64,000 bases of DNA from Candidatus Woesearchaeota archaeon (GCA_019322485.1 JAHWIK010000015.1:28608-92607); one strand, 5' to 3'; shown: positions 53,189-61,685, counted from the stretch's first letter. Notes: generated from the sequence alone by a model not told the origin. Numbers and translations: made by a program.

Positions 53189-53320
53189 TGGGCCCGCCGT
53201 GACTTTCTAGCCACAAGTTTTAGAACTTGATGACATTTGAACACGGGACCACTCGATGTCTGTATTTCGCTTGCGCGAAATGTATCAGTCGAGCGCGCCA
53301 CCAGACTATGCCACGGGCCC
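53189..53320 (-). tRNA. tRNA-Ile(GAT) with introns at 37/38 and in the T-loop
   Basis: Acceptor GGGCCCG (53320-53314) pairs with CGGGCCC (53196-53190); discriminator A at 53189. Anticodon stem CTCGA/TCGAG with loop CTGATA plus A gives GAT at 53286-53284. A 25-nt intron (53258-53282) with stem ATTTCGC/GCGAAAT sits at 37/38. T-stem CCGTG/CACGG is interrupted after TTCAAAT by a 33-nt insertion (53202-53234) with stem CAAGTT/AACTTG. Removing both gives a tRNA of normal length. One D-stem pair is a mismatch. CCA is not encoded. Confidence 0.88.
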
Positions 53321-53336
53321 ACTATCATAACAAAAA

Positions 53337-53464
53337 CGCCTCTGGGCAGATTTTCCCGCCATAAATCTTTCGGATTTAATGCGTCTCGAACTGCCGACCT
53401 TGTGATTTCTTCACCAAAGAATTGGTGTAACAGTCACACGCTCTACCTGCTAAGCTACAGAGGC
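53337..53464 (-). tRNA. tRNA-Asn(GTT) with introns at 37/38 and in the T-loop
   Basis: Acceptor GCCTCTG (53464-53458) pairs with CAGAGGC (53344-53338), discriminator G at 53337. D-stem GCTT/GAGC. Anticodon stem TGTGA/TCACA with loop CTGTTA plus A gives GTT. A 21-nt intron (53407-53427) with stem CACCAA/TTGGTG sits at 37/38. T-stem GGCAG/CTGCC is split after TTCGAGA by about 34 nt (53350-53383) containing TAAATC/GATTTA. It lies 16 bp upstream of tRNA-Ile, so both may be one transcript. No CCA encoded. Confidence 0.88.
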
Positions 53465-53508
53465 ATTAAGTTCAAGAATTGATACTATATTTATATAATT
53501 TTCTATGG

Positions 53509-54003
53509 CTATGATTTCTTTTTCTTGAGTATAATATATACTATTATTGCAGCTAGAATTGCTGAAGCAAGAATAATGGGGATTGTTATAGTTAACCTTT
53601 TTTCCCTTAAATCAGCTGTCAACACATTTTCTTCTTTTTCATTGTATATGTTTATCTGCTTTGCATCTGGCAGCGAGGGCAGGATTAATGCAAAATCTGT
53701 ATTATCTACCCTAACAAGGCCCCCCTGGGTTTTGCCGTCCATATGAATATCTGTGTAATGTTCTAATGGAACCTCAAATCTGAATGAATATATGACATCA
53801 TCATCTACGGAAATTATTTCTGCCTTATAGCCTGCATCAGGCTGTATCTTTCTGTCGGGATAGTATCCATATGTTTCTATCTCGTCAATAATAGAGACTT
53901 TGCCATTATCGTAATTGAGATTTAAGATTAATATTTTTTCAGCGCATGCTGCCTGCGCAAATAATAACAGCATTATCATTAAGATAAGTTTTTTAGTTTT
54001 CAT
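53509..54003 (-). CDS. Exported protein with C-terminal membrane anchor, partner of M64-like peptidase
   Basis: 164 residues. Signal peptide (LILMIMLLLFAQAACA), a beta-rich extracellular domain, then a membrane helix near residues 140-160 and a KKKKS end. No family was recognised. Its ATG overlaps the peptidase stop by four bases, indicating co-translation and perhaps a shared function at the surface. Confidence 0.7.
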   Translation of the reverse strand: MKTKKLILMIMLLLFAQAACAEKILILNLNYDNGKVSIIDEIETYGYYPDRKIQPDAGYKAEIISVDDDVIYSFRFEVPLEHYTDIHMDGKTQGGLVRVDNTDFALILPSLPDAKQINIYNEKEENVLTADLREKRLTITIPIILASAILAAIIVYIILKKKKS

Positions 54004-55154
54004 CTTTCGTACACGCTTAATTTTTCTATTATTGCTTCTTCATTAATTGGGCCGTAATATTCTGCGTAGAGGCTCCTCATCAATGAGTTTTCTGTTCCAC
54101 GGTAATATCCATCTGTTGAGCAGCCCTTTAAGCAGTCAGTTCCTTCTGTACCAGCCCATTTTGAGCATTGGCTGTTGTCACAATTCGGATACTCCTCTCC
54201 ATCAAATTTTATTTGCAGGTAATAATCATCAACATATTCATCAGCCAGGTCACCAAAGCTGTGGCCAAACTCATGCATTAGTACAGATGGGTTGTCAGCT
54301 GTGTTGATGTTTGCTATGTTTGCTATAGCGCTTGACCTGATTGGTATTACAAGATCCTTAATCTTGTTCCTTTCTATTAAAATAAAAATAAATTCATGAG
54401 GACATCTTGATGCAATCCTCTTCACCTTAAAATTATTGCACAAGACATAATTATTGAATGTACAGCTTAGGTCCTGGAAGTCATCCACCATATAGAAATT
54501 GAATTTGTCTCTGTTTGCGTGGAATGGCTCAAGCTTGAAGAAAACATTGTTTATATAATTATAAACCTCATCTTTGAATTCTTCTGTTGTCTTATATGCC
54601 TGGCCTAAAAAGACAATATCAATTCCATCATCTGGTTCTGAGGTATAGAAAACAGAGACACATTCTTCTCTTTCATCCTCTTCTGAAAAACCATCGATAG
54701 TTGAGGTTCCGAGCTTGCTTGTTAGTTTTAATCTAACCTTGCCATTAACTGCTTTGATGCATAGGGGGCTTCTGTCAATCTCAAAGTTTTCAAGTTTTTC
54801 TGCTCTGAGTTCTTCTGAAGGTAAAACAAAGAAATTTGAGTCTGGATAATTATCAATATTCATTGTAAGCTCGTTATTGGCAAAATCATCGAATTCTTTT
54901 GAGCGGTCAACAAAGCAAATAGAGGTTATATCCTTTGGTACAGCCATGGTCCTGTCTACATAGCTTCCATAGCCTTGCTTGCTTTGGACGCCTATAGCAC
55001 TTTTGACACTCTCAATAAATATTGCAACCTCTCTTTTCTGCGCAGATTCTTCAAGCTCCCTGATATAAACAAAACCAAATGATAGAACAAGTACTGCTAA
55101 AATAGCTGTTACAGCGAAGATAAATGGTTTTGCCGCTACCTGAGCTTTTGTCAT
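54000..55154 (-). CDS. Membrane-anchored M64-like (IgA-peptidase type) metallopeptidase
   Basis: 384 residues. N-terminal membrane helix (residues about 10-30). The active site reads VLMHEFGHSFGDLADEY with H294, E295 and H298, plus the downstream DEY seen in M64 peptidases. GTENSLMRSLYAEYYGPINE provides a likely Met-turn. Cys residues at 230-251 and 330-345 probably pair outside the cell. It probably cleaves surface or host proteins. Operon with the 164-residue partner. Confidence 0.85.
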   Translation of the reverse strand: MTKAQVAAKPFIFAVTAILAVLVLSFGFVYIRELEESAQKREVAIFIESVKSAIGVQSKQGYGSYVDRTMAVPKDITSICFVDRSKEFDDFANNELTMNIDNYPDSNFFVLPSEELRAEKLENFEIDRSPLCIKAVNGKVRLKLTSKLGTSTIDGFSEEDEREECVSVFYTSEPDDGIDIVFLGQAYKTTEEFKDEVYNYINNVFFKLEPFHANRDKFNFYMVDDFQDLSCTFNNYVLCNNFKVKRIASRCPHEFIFILIERNKIKDLVIPIRSSAIANIANINTADNPSVLMHEFGHSFGDLADEYVDDYYLQIKFDGEEYPNCDNSQCSKWAGTEGTDCLKGCSTDGYYRGTENSLMRSLYAEYYGPINEEAIIEKLSVYER

Positions 55155-55186
55155 AATCTATTTTCTTGAGGAATTTATATATAAAC

Positions 55187-56638
55187 TTATTGCTTGACTC
55201 TAGCGATAATGCTTCTCAACATATGCCCGATAACTTCAATATCATAGAATTTGTTTAATTCAAGCCTTTCTTTGACCCCTATGATTAAAGGATAGGTGCC
55301 AATCTGCCTTCCAAAGGTTGTTTTGCCGTCATAAATTTCCATTCTTACATCCTTGATAACAGTTCCTTCTGGAACAAGTTTCTTTAGCATAGGTGAATCA
55401 ATCTCCTGCCTTATCTGGTTGCGCCATTTCCAGTAATATTTCTTGTTCTTTTTTATGAACTTGTTTCCAACAGTATTATATAGCTGGGTTCCTTCAAAAA
55501 TATCAACCTGCCTGACATTGATTCTTCTTAGTAATAAGCCCTCACCCATAAAGCGCTTTAGCCATTGGATGTTATGCTCATTTGTGGATTTGCTCTCTCC
55601 AATCAGCCCAAACAGCAAGTTGATTCCAGGCAGGAATTTAGGCATGCCATTCTTGCCTCTTTCCTGGCCATATTTATTCAGTATTCTTCCAGCCTCGTAA
55701 GTAACCTCAGGGTCAGCGTTAAGGTTGTTTTGCTTTACAACCTCTGGGTCAAAGCTTTCAACGCCAAATGCAGCTGTATTGCCTGCTGTACCATACTTAA
55801 CAATAGCTTTTGTTATCTCAATTCCTTTTTTTGACACAACATTTACAGGATTTACATTATCAATATGCAAAACCTTTGGCTCGCATTCTTTTCTAATGCC
55901 TTCAATAATACCAATGGCTTCTGGGTGAGAATAGTAGTCAGACTGTTTTCCTAGTCTAAAATATTTTACACCAAGCTTGTCGAATGCTTTTGCTTCTTTT
56001 AGGATATCTTTTTTTGGTCTGAATGAGATGCTGTTTTTTATTGGCTCTGTGCAAAAGCTGCAATGTGTTTTTCTTGAGCAGCCTTTTGAGGTCTCTAGCT
56101 CAATTATTCTTAAGCTCGGGATTTGTTTTATCAATTCTGTTCCTTTGACTGCAAAATCTTCTACCTCTTCATAGCTGAAATTGAAATCTTTTATCTCGTT
56201 GAAATTTGAAAGGTCTGCCTTTTCAAAGAATCTTCCTCCCTCTGTTGATGTTCCGTAAACAGCAGGTCCAGTTAATATTTTTCTGCAGTTTAGGTCTTTT
56301 GTCAGCTGTATAATCTCCTTTAAAGTACCAGGAACAGCACTTAGGTATTTTCCAGGAGTATGAACACCAGCGATTATAATTAGTTCAGAAGTGGAGTTTA
56401 AGATTCCCTTTATTTCATCACTAGTTCTTGTGGTGTTATATTTTTTAATATTTGTTTTTTGAATTGATTTCTTTTCATTGATACTTTTTAGTAATCTTAA
56501 ATCGTCTATTGTAATATAGTTTGGAATCTTTTCTAAAGAACCGGCAATATATCTAGGATAAGTGCCCAAGTAAGGCGGAACACCTAGACCAGCTGGTTCA
56601 TCTGTGTAGCAGTCTAATATTGTGAATACCATAGGCAT
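55187..56638 (-). CDS. Radical SAM protein (COG1031-like)
   Basis: 483 residues. TSKGCSRKTHCSFCTEP has the three cluster cysteines with a C-x5-C-x2-C spacing. GVESFDPEVVKQNN and INLLFGLIGES continue the radical SAM barrel. A C-terminal TRAM-like segment is plausible. The arrangement matches an archaeal radical SAM family of unknown reaction (COG1031), which is usually longer because it ends in a helix-hairpin-helix; that part seems missing here. Monocistronic. Confidence 0.8.
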   Translation of the reverse strand: MPMVFTILDCYTDEPAGLGVPPYLGTYPRYIAGSLEKIPNYITIDDLRLLKSINEKKSIQKTNIKKYNTTRTSDEIKGILNSTSELIIIAGVHTPGKYLSAVPGTLKEIIQLTKDLNCRKILTGPAVYGTSTEGGRFFEKADLSNFNEIKDFNFSYEEVEDFAVKGTELIKQIPSLRIIELETSKGCSRKTHCSFCTEPIKNSISFRPKKDILKEAKAFDKLGVKYFRLGKQSDYYSHPEAIGIIEGIRKECEPKVLHIDNVNPVNVVSKKGIEITKAIVKYGTAGNTAAFGVESFDPEVVKQNNLNADPEVTYEAGRILNKYGQERGKNGMPKFLPGINLLFGLIGESKSTNEHNIQWLKRFMGEGLLLRRINVRQVDIFEGTQLYNTVGNKFIKKNKKYYWKWRNQIRQEIDSPMLKKLVPEGTVIKDVRMEIYDGKTTFGRQIGTYPLIIGVKERLELNKFYDIEVIGHMLRSIIARVKQ

Positions 56639-56665
56639 AGAATATTATTTCTTGTTATTAAAGCT

Positions 56666-57193
56666 TTACTTAGAACTCTTAATCATTTTAACGCCAATCA
56701 TAAAATATTGGATTGTAGTTAGAAGGCTGAGGATTATTGTTGCAGCTAACAGAAAATCCTTAAACTGATAATTAATGATAAATGATGCTATTACAACCAC
56801 CTGTAAAAAGGTTGTTACTTTTCCCAGCTTACTTGCCTTCCAGACTGCTTTTCGTTTTATATGTGCAAGGAGTGAACCGCATAGTGAGATAATATCCCTG
56901 GAAAAAATCAACAGCCCGTATAAAGGAAAATTGAATCCAATAATAAGTGCTATGACAGCTAGAGTAACCATAAACTTATCAGCCATGGGGTCAAGGAATT
57001 CACCAAACTTTGTTCTTTGTTTTATGCGCCTGGCTACAAACCCGTCAACCCAATCAGTTAATGCAACAATAAGGAAAACAGTCAGCCCCAGAATGATTTT
57101 TGATTTTAGAAGTAGAATGAAAAATATTGGTGATGCAAGTATGCGAAGTATTGTCAGAACATTTGGGATTAACAGGATTTTTTTTAGTTTCAT
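56666..57193 (-). CDS. CDP-alcohol phosphatidyltransferase
   Basis: 175 residues from ATG 57193, chosen because it lies one base past the stop of the upstream PHP gene; an in-frame ATG at 57265 would overlap that gene. The family motif D-G-x2-A-R-x8-G-x3-D-x3-D is complete: DWVDGFVARRIKQRTKFGEF then LDPMADK. Five or six membrane helices. It condenses a CDP-activated lipid with an alcohol such as glycerol phosphate or inositol phosphate. CarS, encoded 3 kb away, makes a suitable CDP-archaeol substrate. Confidence 0.9.
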   Translation of the reverse strand: MKLKKILLIPNVLTILRILASPIFFILLLKSKIILGLTVFLIVALTDWVDGFVARRIKQRTKFGEFLDPMADKFMVTLAVIALIIGFNFPLYGLLIFSRDIISLCGSLLAHIKRKAVWKASKLGKVTTFLQVVVIASFIINYQFKDFLLAATIILSLLTTIQYFMIGVKMIKSSK

Positions 57194-57194
57194 T

Positions 57195-58142
57195 TTAGAA
57201 TAGATGCTTAAAATGCATATGATGTTTGGATTCTTTTTTAAGTTCTTTATGGTGGGCATGCACATGGAAATGGAATTCTTCTTTTTTCATCTTATTTTTA
57301 AGATGCTCCATTTCATTTTGATAGTGTGTTTTCAACCATAACAGCCCCTCATGCTTTTTTATGGCGCGCTTAAAATAAAATTTTTCCTTTACTATCTGGT
57401 GTATTGCGTCTGTAAAGAAGCATTCCTCTTTTCCTATGGCAATAGAATTGCCCCTGATTAGAGATTTGAGGAACGATTCAATGTCATTTCCATGAGCTAA
57501 TGAAATATCCAGGCCTAACTCAGCAGTTGTATGGCCGTCTGTTCCAGCAGTCATGCCTTTCTTTAGTTTGTTAGCCCAGTTTATAGCTTTTATGTTCATT
57601 CCTCTCAGGCAAACACCGTTAATACCTTCAATTAAATCTATCTTTTTTATTGTTTTTGGAGGGACATTTATTTTATTGATGCCTGTTACTCCAGGACCAA
57701 ATGGATGCGACGCACAAATGACGCAGTTATATTTACTTGCAGCTTCAATTAAGTCTGCTATTTTTGTAGGGATAAAGAAAGGGTTTATTTTTTTCTGAAA
57801 CAGGATTTCTTTTTTATAGAACTCCTTGCATTCTGATAATGAATAAAAATAAAGAAGCAGATGCGCGCCTTCATGACAGCTGACTTCTACTCCAGGTATA
57901 ATGAATTCTTTTTTCTTAAGCTTAAAGGCTTTTATAACACCGCCAATCTCATTATGGTCTGTTATTGCAACACCAGTGTTAAGTTTCCTGCATCGCTTTA
58001 GAACGTTATTTATTTTTGATATCCCATCCATGCTGAATTCTGTATGAAAGTGCATGTCAGCTGATGTATAGCCCTCTTTTTCCAGCAGTGATAATACTGG
58101 CCCGTAAACACCAGCTGGGTTTTCAAGTACGATATCAGTCAT
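57195..58142 (-). CDS. PHP-domain phosphoesterase with His-rich tail
   Basis: 315 residues. PHP metal motifs: ADMHFHTEFSMDG (residues about 28-40), ITDHNEIGG, GVEVSCHEG, ASHPFG and TDGHT. These bind two or three metals for phosphoester hydrolysis. The last 30 residues are rich in His (FHFHVHAHH and HHMHFKHLF), which may bind or store metal. A second PHP protein is encoded at 59516-60157. One base from the CDP-alcohol transferase gene, so co-transcribed. Substrate unknown. Confidence 0.85.
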   Translation of the reverse strand: MTDIVLENPAGVYGPVLSLLEKEGYTSADMHFHTEFSMDGISKINNVLKRCRKLNTGVAITDHNEIGGVIKAFKLKKKEFIIPGVEVSCHEGAHLLLYFYSLSECKEFYKKEILFQKKINPFFIPTKIADLIEAASKYNCVICASHPFGPGVTGINKINVPPKTIKKIDLIEGINGVCLRGMNIKAINWANKLKKGMTAGTDGHTTAELGLDISLAHGNDIESFLKSLIRGNSIAIGKEECFFTDAIHQIVKEKFYFKRAIKKHEGLLWLKTHYQNEMEHLKNKMKKEEFHFHVHAHHKELKKESKHHMHFKHLF

Positions 58143-58239
58143 AAGTATAATCTTGTTAGATTAATATTTAAATCTACCGATATAAAACAAAATTTTTTAA
58201 ATAGAACCATTTCGTGATTATTAAAAGAGGGAATATAGA

Positions 58240-58770
58240 ATGATGTACCCAATAGCTAACCATACCTTATTTGCCTTTTTTAGGTTATTTGTGCGGAAGG
58301 TTGAAGGACGGAAGAACATTCCAAAGAGTAAGCCGTTTATAATGGCTGCAAATCATGATAGTATTCTTGACCCTCTGATTTTATGCTCTACTATACTGCC
58401 CTGGATTGACCGTAAGATACATTGGCTTGCGATGAAGGGAAGGTTCTGGAATCTTTTTGGGGACAGGATTTCTAGGAATTGGGCTGGCTGTGTTCCTTTT
58501 AATGAAGGCAAGAAAAAAGCTGTAAACACATTAATAGATTTTTTAAAAAAGGGAGATAATGTTGGCATATTCCCTGGCGGTCCAAGAAGCCTTAATGGAA
58601 GCCTGACAAGAGGCAAAACCGGGGTTGCAAGATTAGTTTTAAGAACAAAGGTGCCTGTTATACCTATAGGCTTGATAGGTACGTATGAAATAGCTCCTAG
58701 AGATAAATTAATACCTAGGCTGAAAAGGGCTGAGATCAAAATAGGAAAACCAATGTATTTTGATAAATAG
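58240..58770 (+). CDS. PlsC-like acyltransferase, ending at an in-frame amber codon
   Basis: 176 residues to the TAG at 58768-58770. Motifs: AANHDSILDP (the NHx4D catalytic motif) and GIFPGGPRS, the equivalent of EGTRS. The frame stays open for 31 more codons (YNKRVTKKMLREIADKVM and on) to TAA at 58864-58866. These look like the normal PlsC C-terminus, and that TAA shares a base with the next ATG (TAATG). The gene thus appears interrupted by one amber codon. Other genes here end in TAG, so recoding is not implied. It would acylate glycerol phosphates or other lipids. Confidence 0.8.
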   Translation: MMYPIANHTLFAFFRLFVRKVEGRKNIPKSKPFIMAANHDSILDPLILCSTILPWIDRKIHWLAMKGRFWNLFGDRISRNWAGCVPFNEGKKKAVNTLIDFLKKGDNVGIFPGGPRSLNGSLTRGKTGVARLVLRTKVPVIPIGLIGTYEIAPRDKLIPRLKRAEIKIGKPMYFDK

Positions 58771-58865
58771 TATAATAAACGAGTAACCAAGAAGATGCTG
58801 AGGGAGATTGCTGACAAGGTCATGCTTGAGATTGCCAGGCTAACAAACGGGAGGTATGAGGCTTA

Positions 58866-59519
58866 ATGAAGATACTGGTTATAGTTCCCTGTTATAATGC
58901 AGGAAAGTTTATAGCAGATACAATAGCTGATATAAAACGATACCAGGGCAATATCTTGGTTATAGATGATGGGAGCACTGACAACAGCTATGGCGTAATA
59001 AAGAAAATAAAAGGCATAAAAATACTTAGGCATAAGCATAACAAAGGCAAGGGAGCAGCTTTAAAGACAGGTTTCAAGCATGCAGTTAAAAATAATTTCG
59101 ATGCTGTTATAACAATAGATGCTGATGGCCAGCATAAAGCTTCTGATATTCCTAAATTTGTTGATAAAATCAGCAGGTTCGATATAATAGTTGGAAGCAG
59201 GATGCATAATGTGAGGAACATGCCCCTTAGGAGGATACTGGCTAACAGCCTTTCTTCGTTTATTGTGTCAAGGAAATGCAGGCAAAAGGTTCCTGACAGC
59301 CAGTCAGGTTACAGGCTGATAAAGAAGGATGTTATTAAGGATGTTAAGCCTGAGCAGGATGGCTATCAGTTTGAAACAGAGATGCTGCTTAAGGCAGCTA
59401 AGCTTGGCTACAGGATTGGCTGGGTTCCTATAAAGACTATCTACGGCGAGGAAGTGAGCCATATAAATCCTTTTAAGATAACATGGAGATTCATCAGGGT
59501 TATATTCGCGGGAAAATGA
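58866..59519 (+). CDS. Family 2 glycosyltransferase (DPM1-like)
   Basis: 217 residues. VIVPCYNAGKFI at the start, VIDDGSTDNS, GKGAALKTGF, and TIDADGQHKASDI with the metal-binding Asp residues. This is typical of polyprenyl-phosphate mannose/glucose synthases without C-terminal membrane helices. It probably loads a sugar onto a lipid carrier. The start overlaps the extended acyltransferase frame by one base; the end overlaps the PHP start by four (ATGA). Confidence 0.9.
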   Translation: MKILVIVPCYNAGKFIADTIADIKRYQGNILVIDDGSTDNSYGVIKKIKGIKILRHKHNKGKGAALKTGFKHAVKNNFDAVITIDADGQHKASDIPKFVDKISRFDIIVGSRMHNVRNMPLRRILANSLSSFIVSRKCRQKVPDSQSGYRLIKKDVIKDVKPEQDGYQFETEMLLKAAKLGYRIGWVPIKTIYGEEVSHINPFKITWRFIRVIFAGK

Positions 59520-60157
59520 AGTACGATTTACACGTCCACACAAATTATTCTTTATGCAGCAACCTAAAGCCAGAGGTAATTCTTAAGGCTGCAAAAAAGA
59601 AAGGGCTGGATGGGATTGCTGTTACAGACCACAATGAAATAAAGGGCGCTTTAAAGGTTAAGAGCTTGAATAAGGATAAGGATTTTGAGGTTGTTGTTAG
59701 TTCAGAGATTAGAACTGATAAGGGTGATGTGCTTGCTTATTATATCAACAAGAAGATAAAGTCCAGGGGTTTATTTGAGGTTCTGGATGAGATAAAACAA
59801 CAGGGTGGCTTAGCAGTTGTAGCCCACCCGTACAGGCTTTTACCCCATTTGAGGTTTAGATACCCCATAGAGAAGATAAAAGACAAGATAGATGGCATAG
59901 AATGTTTGAATTCAAGGTCTTCGTTTTTAACCAATAATGCAGCTTTGAAGATATCAAACAAAGTTAATCTTGCAAAGATTGCAGGCTCTGATGCACATTT
60001 TAGGTTTGAGCTTGGCAAAGCGTTTACTATTTTTGATGGAGATTTAAGAAAAGCGATTAAGAATAAAAAAACAAGGGTTGATGGCAGCTCAGTTACAGGC
60101 TTTGTTGGAGGCTCAATGAGCTCATGCCTGAAAATAATACGCAAGATTTTTAAATAA
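59516..60157 (+). CDS. PHP-domain phosphoesterase
   Basis: 213 residues from ATG 59516, which overlaps the glycosyltransferase stop; an in-frame ATG at 59483 lies inside that gene. Motifs: DLHVHTNYSLC, VTDHNEIKG, SSEIRTDKGD, VAHPYR and GSDAHF, giving the PHP metal sites. Related in domain to the protein at 57195-58142 but shorter, with no His-rich tail. In an operon with the glycosyltransferase and carS. Substrate unknown. Confidence 0.87.
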   Translation: MKYDLHVHTNYSLCSNLKPEVILKAAKKKGLDGIAVTDHNEIKGALKVKSLNKDKDFEVVVSSEIRTDKGDVLAYYINKKIKSRGLFEVLDEIKQQGGLAVVAHPYRLLPHLRFRYPIEKIKDKIDGIECLNSRSSFLTNNAALKISNKVNLAKIAGSDAHFRFELGKAFTIFDGDLRKAIKNKKTRVDGSSVTGFVGGSMSSCLKIIRKIFK

Positions 60158-60177
60158 CTGTTGAGGACAGACAAAGA

Positions 60178-60729
60178 ATGAACGTAATAATATTTTATTT
60201 GCTTAAATGCCTGTACTTTATGCTTCCAGGGATTGCAGCTAATACAGCTCCTGTTCTTGTGAAGAACATCTTTAAGAAGTTAGCAGTTCCTGTTGATTTT
60301 GGAAAAAAACTTGGCAAAAAAAGGATTTTTGGCGGTAGTAAAACTATAAGGGGCTTGATTTTTGCTCTTTTGTTTTCCTTGGTGATAGCTTATATACAAT
60401 TTGTTTTGTACAGGTATCCTGTTTTTAGAAATCTTAGTTTTTTTGATTACAATGCAAAATGGTTTCTTGCAGGTTTACTTATTGGCTTAGGTGCTATGGC
60501 TGGTGATTTAACTAACAGTTTTGCAAAGAGGAGGCTTGGTATAAAGCCTGGCAAACCCTTCATACCTTTTGACCAGATTAATGCTGTATTAGGTGGCTTG
60601 ATATTTATTTTGCCGGTGTTTGTGCCTTCTATTCTGACAGTCATTACTTTAATTGTTATGTCATTCTGCTTCCATATAGGGCTTAACCTTTTGGGCTATT
60701 GCCTTGGGTTAAAGAAAACGAAGCTTTAG
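60178..60729 (+). CDS. carS: CDP-archaeol synthase
   Basis: 183 residues, about five membrane helices. The family signature is clear: FGGSKTIRGLIF, then AMAGDLTNSFAKRRLGIKPG and FIPFDQINAV. It activates unsaturated archaetidic acid with CTP to form CDP-archaeol, so the organism most likely makes archaeal ether lipids. It follows the PHP gene by 20 bp. Its 3' end overlaps the convergent membrane protein gene by 21 bases. Confidence 0.92.
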   Translation: MNVIIFYLLKCLYFMLPGIAANTAPVLVKNIFKKLAVPVDFGKKLGKKRIFGGSKTIRGLIFALLFSLVIAYIQFVLYRYPVFRNLSFFDYNAKWFLAGLLIGLGAMAGDLTNSFAKRRLGIKPGKPFIPFDQINAVLGGLIFILPVFVPSILTVITLIVMSFCFHIGLNLLGYCLGLKKTKL

Positions 60730-61209
60730 AATTATTGCTATAGCTACATAAAAGATATGGCTTAGTATGATCCAAAAACTTTTCAGTTTCTTTTTTGGGT
60801 CTGTTAACTTTGTTCCTGCTGGAAGGCCGTAGATGAATATAAGCGAAGAGATAATTATGTGCATGCCAATAACCTTTGAAGACAGGTAAAAACCAACAGC
60901 AAGTACAGCGTATATGATGTATGATATTATTATTGGCTTTCTTTTGCTTTTCTTTAGCTTAACAGCAGAAAAATAGCAGGTAAGGGCTAGTATTACAAAC
61001 AATATTGCTATAATGATTAGCTCAGATATGAGTTTGTTGATGAAAAAATAATAGAATAACCCTGCAATGATAGAGATAAAACAGACGTGCTGCAATAGTA
61101 TGAAATATTTTCTTCCTGCCTTTAATTCTTCTTCTGTGAAAAAGGCCAATAGCATTCCAGCAACTAAACCAAGATATGTCACAACAGCAGCTATAGAATA
61201 GCTTAGCAT
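60709..61209 (-). CDS. Multi-pass membrane protein, unknown
   Basis: 166 residues with about five membrane helices and few charged residues except in short loops (TDPKKKLKS). No family was recognised. It starts one base past the rpiB stop on the same strand, suggesting co-transcription, and overlaps carS at its 3' end. Confidence 0.7.
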   Translation of the reverse strand: MLSYSIAAVVTYLGLVAGMLLAFFTEEELKAGRKYFILLQHVCFISIIAGLFYYFFINKLISELIIIAILFVILALTCYFSAVKLKKSKRKPIIISYIIYAVLAVGFYLSSKVIGMHIIISSLIFIYGLPAGTKLTDPKKKLKSFWIILSHIFYVAIAIILKLRFL

Positions 61210-61210
61210 T

Positions 61211-61636
61211 TTATTCTATCTTACTTACCCTTCTTTTATGCCTTTCTTCACTGCTTGCTTCTGTTTCCAAGAAAATCTTTGTTAACTTTTTTGCAGTTTT
61301 ACTATCAATATCTCTAGCACCCAGGCATAGGATGTTTGCATCATTATGCTGCCTTGCAGCTTTTACTGTGTGTTCATTATGGCACAGGGCTGCCCTTATT
61401 CCTTTTACCTTGTTTGCAACTATTGACATGCCAATACCAGAACCGCAGATTAAAATCCCTTTGTTTTTGGATGATGCAACCTGTTTTGCTGCCTTTTTTC
61501 CGTAATCAGGATAATCAACTGATTCCTCAGAGTCTGTTCCTAGGTCTTCTGCTTCATGACCTAGTTCTTGTAGGTATTTCTTTAGCTCTTCCTTTAGTTT
61601 ATAGCCAGCATGGTCAGAAGCTATTGTTATTTTCAT
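61211..61636 (-). CDS. rpiB: Ribose-5-phosphate isomerase B
   Basis: 141 residues. KITIASDHAGYKLKEEL at the start, VDYPDYGKKAA, ILICGSGIGMSIVANKVKGIRAAL over residues about 66-89, and CLGARD are diagnostic. Interconverts ribose 5-phosphate and ribulose 5-phosphate. Most archaea use RpiA, so RpiB is another bacterial-type enzyme in this window. Followed directly by the 166-residue membrane protein gene. Confidence 0.93.
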   Translation of the reverse strand: MKITIASDHAGYKLKEELKKYLQELGHEAEDLGTDSEESVDYPDYGKKAAKQVASSKNKGILICGSGIGMSIVANKVKGIRAALCHNEHTVKAARQHNDANILCLGARDIDSKTAKKLTKIFLETEASSEERHKRRVSKIE

Positions 61637-61685
61637 TGCAAATGATTGTTTTAGTTATTAGAATATAAAGTTTTTGTTTGCATAG

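Noticed and set aside
53065..53203. attL/attR of an integrated virus or plasmid
   Set aside because: Only 115 bp separate the copies and no integrase or cargo lies between them.
58768..58770. Amber codon taken as pyrrolysine
   Set aside because: Several other genes in the window end in TAG, and no pyl genes are seen. A nonsense change or sequencing error is simpler; kept only as an open question.
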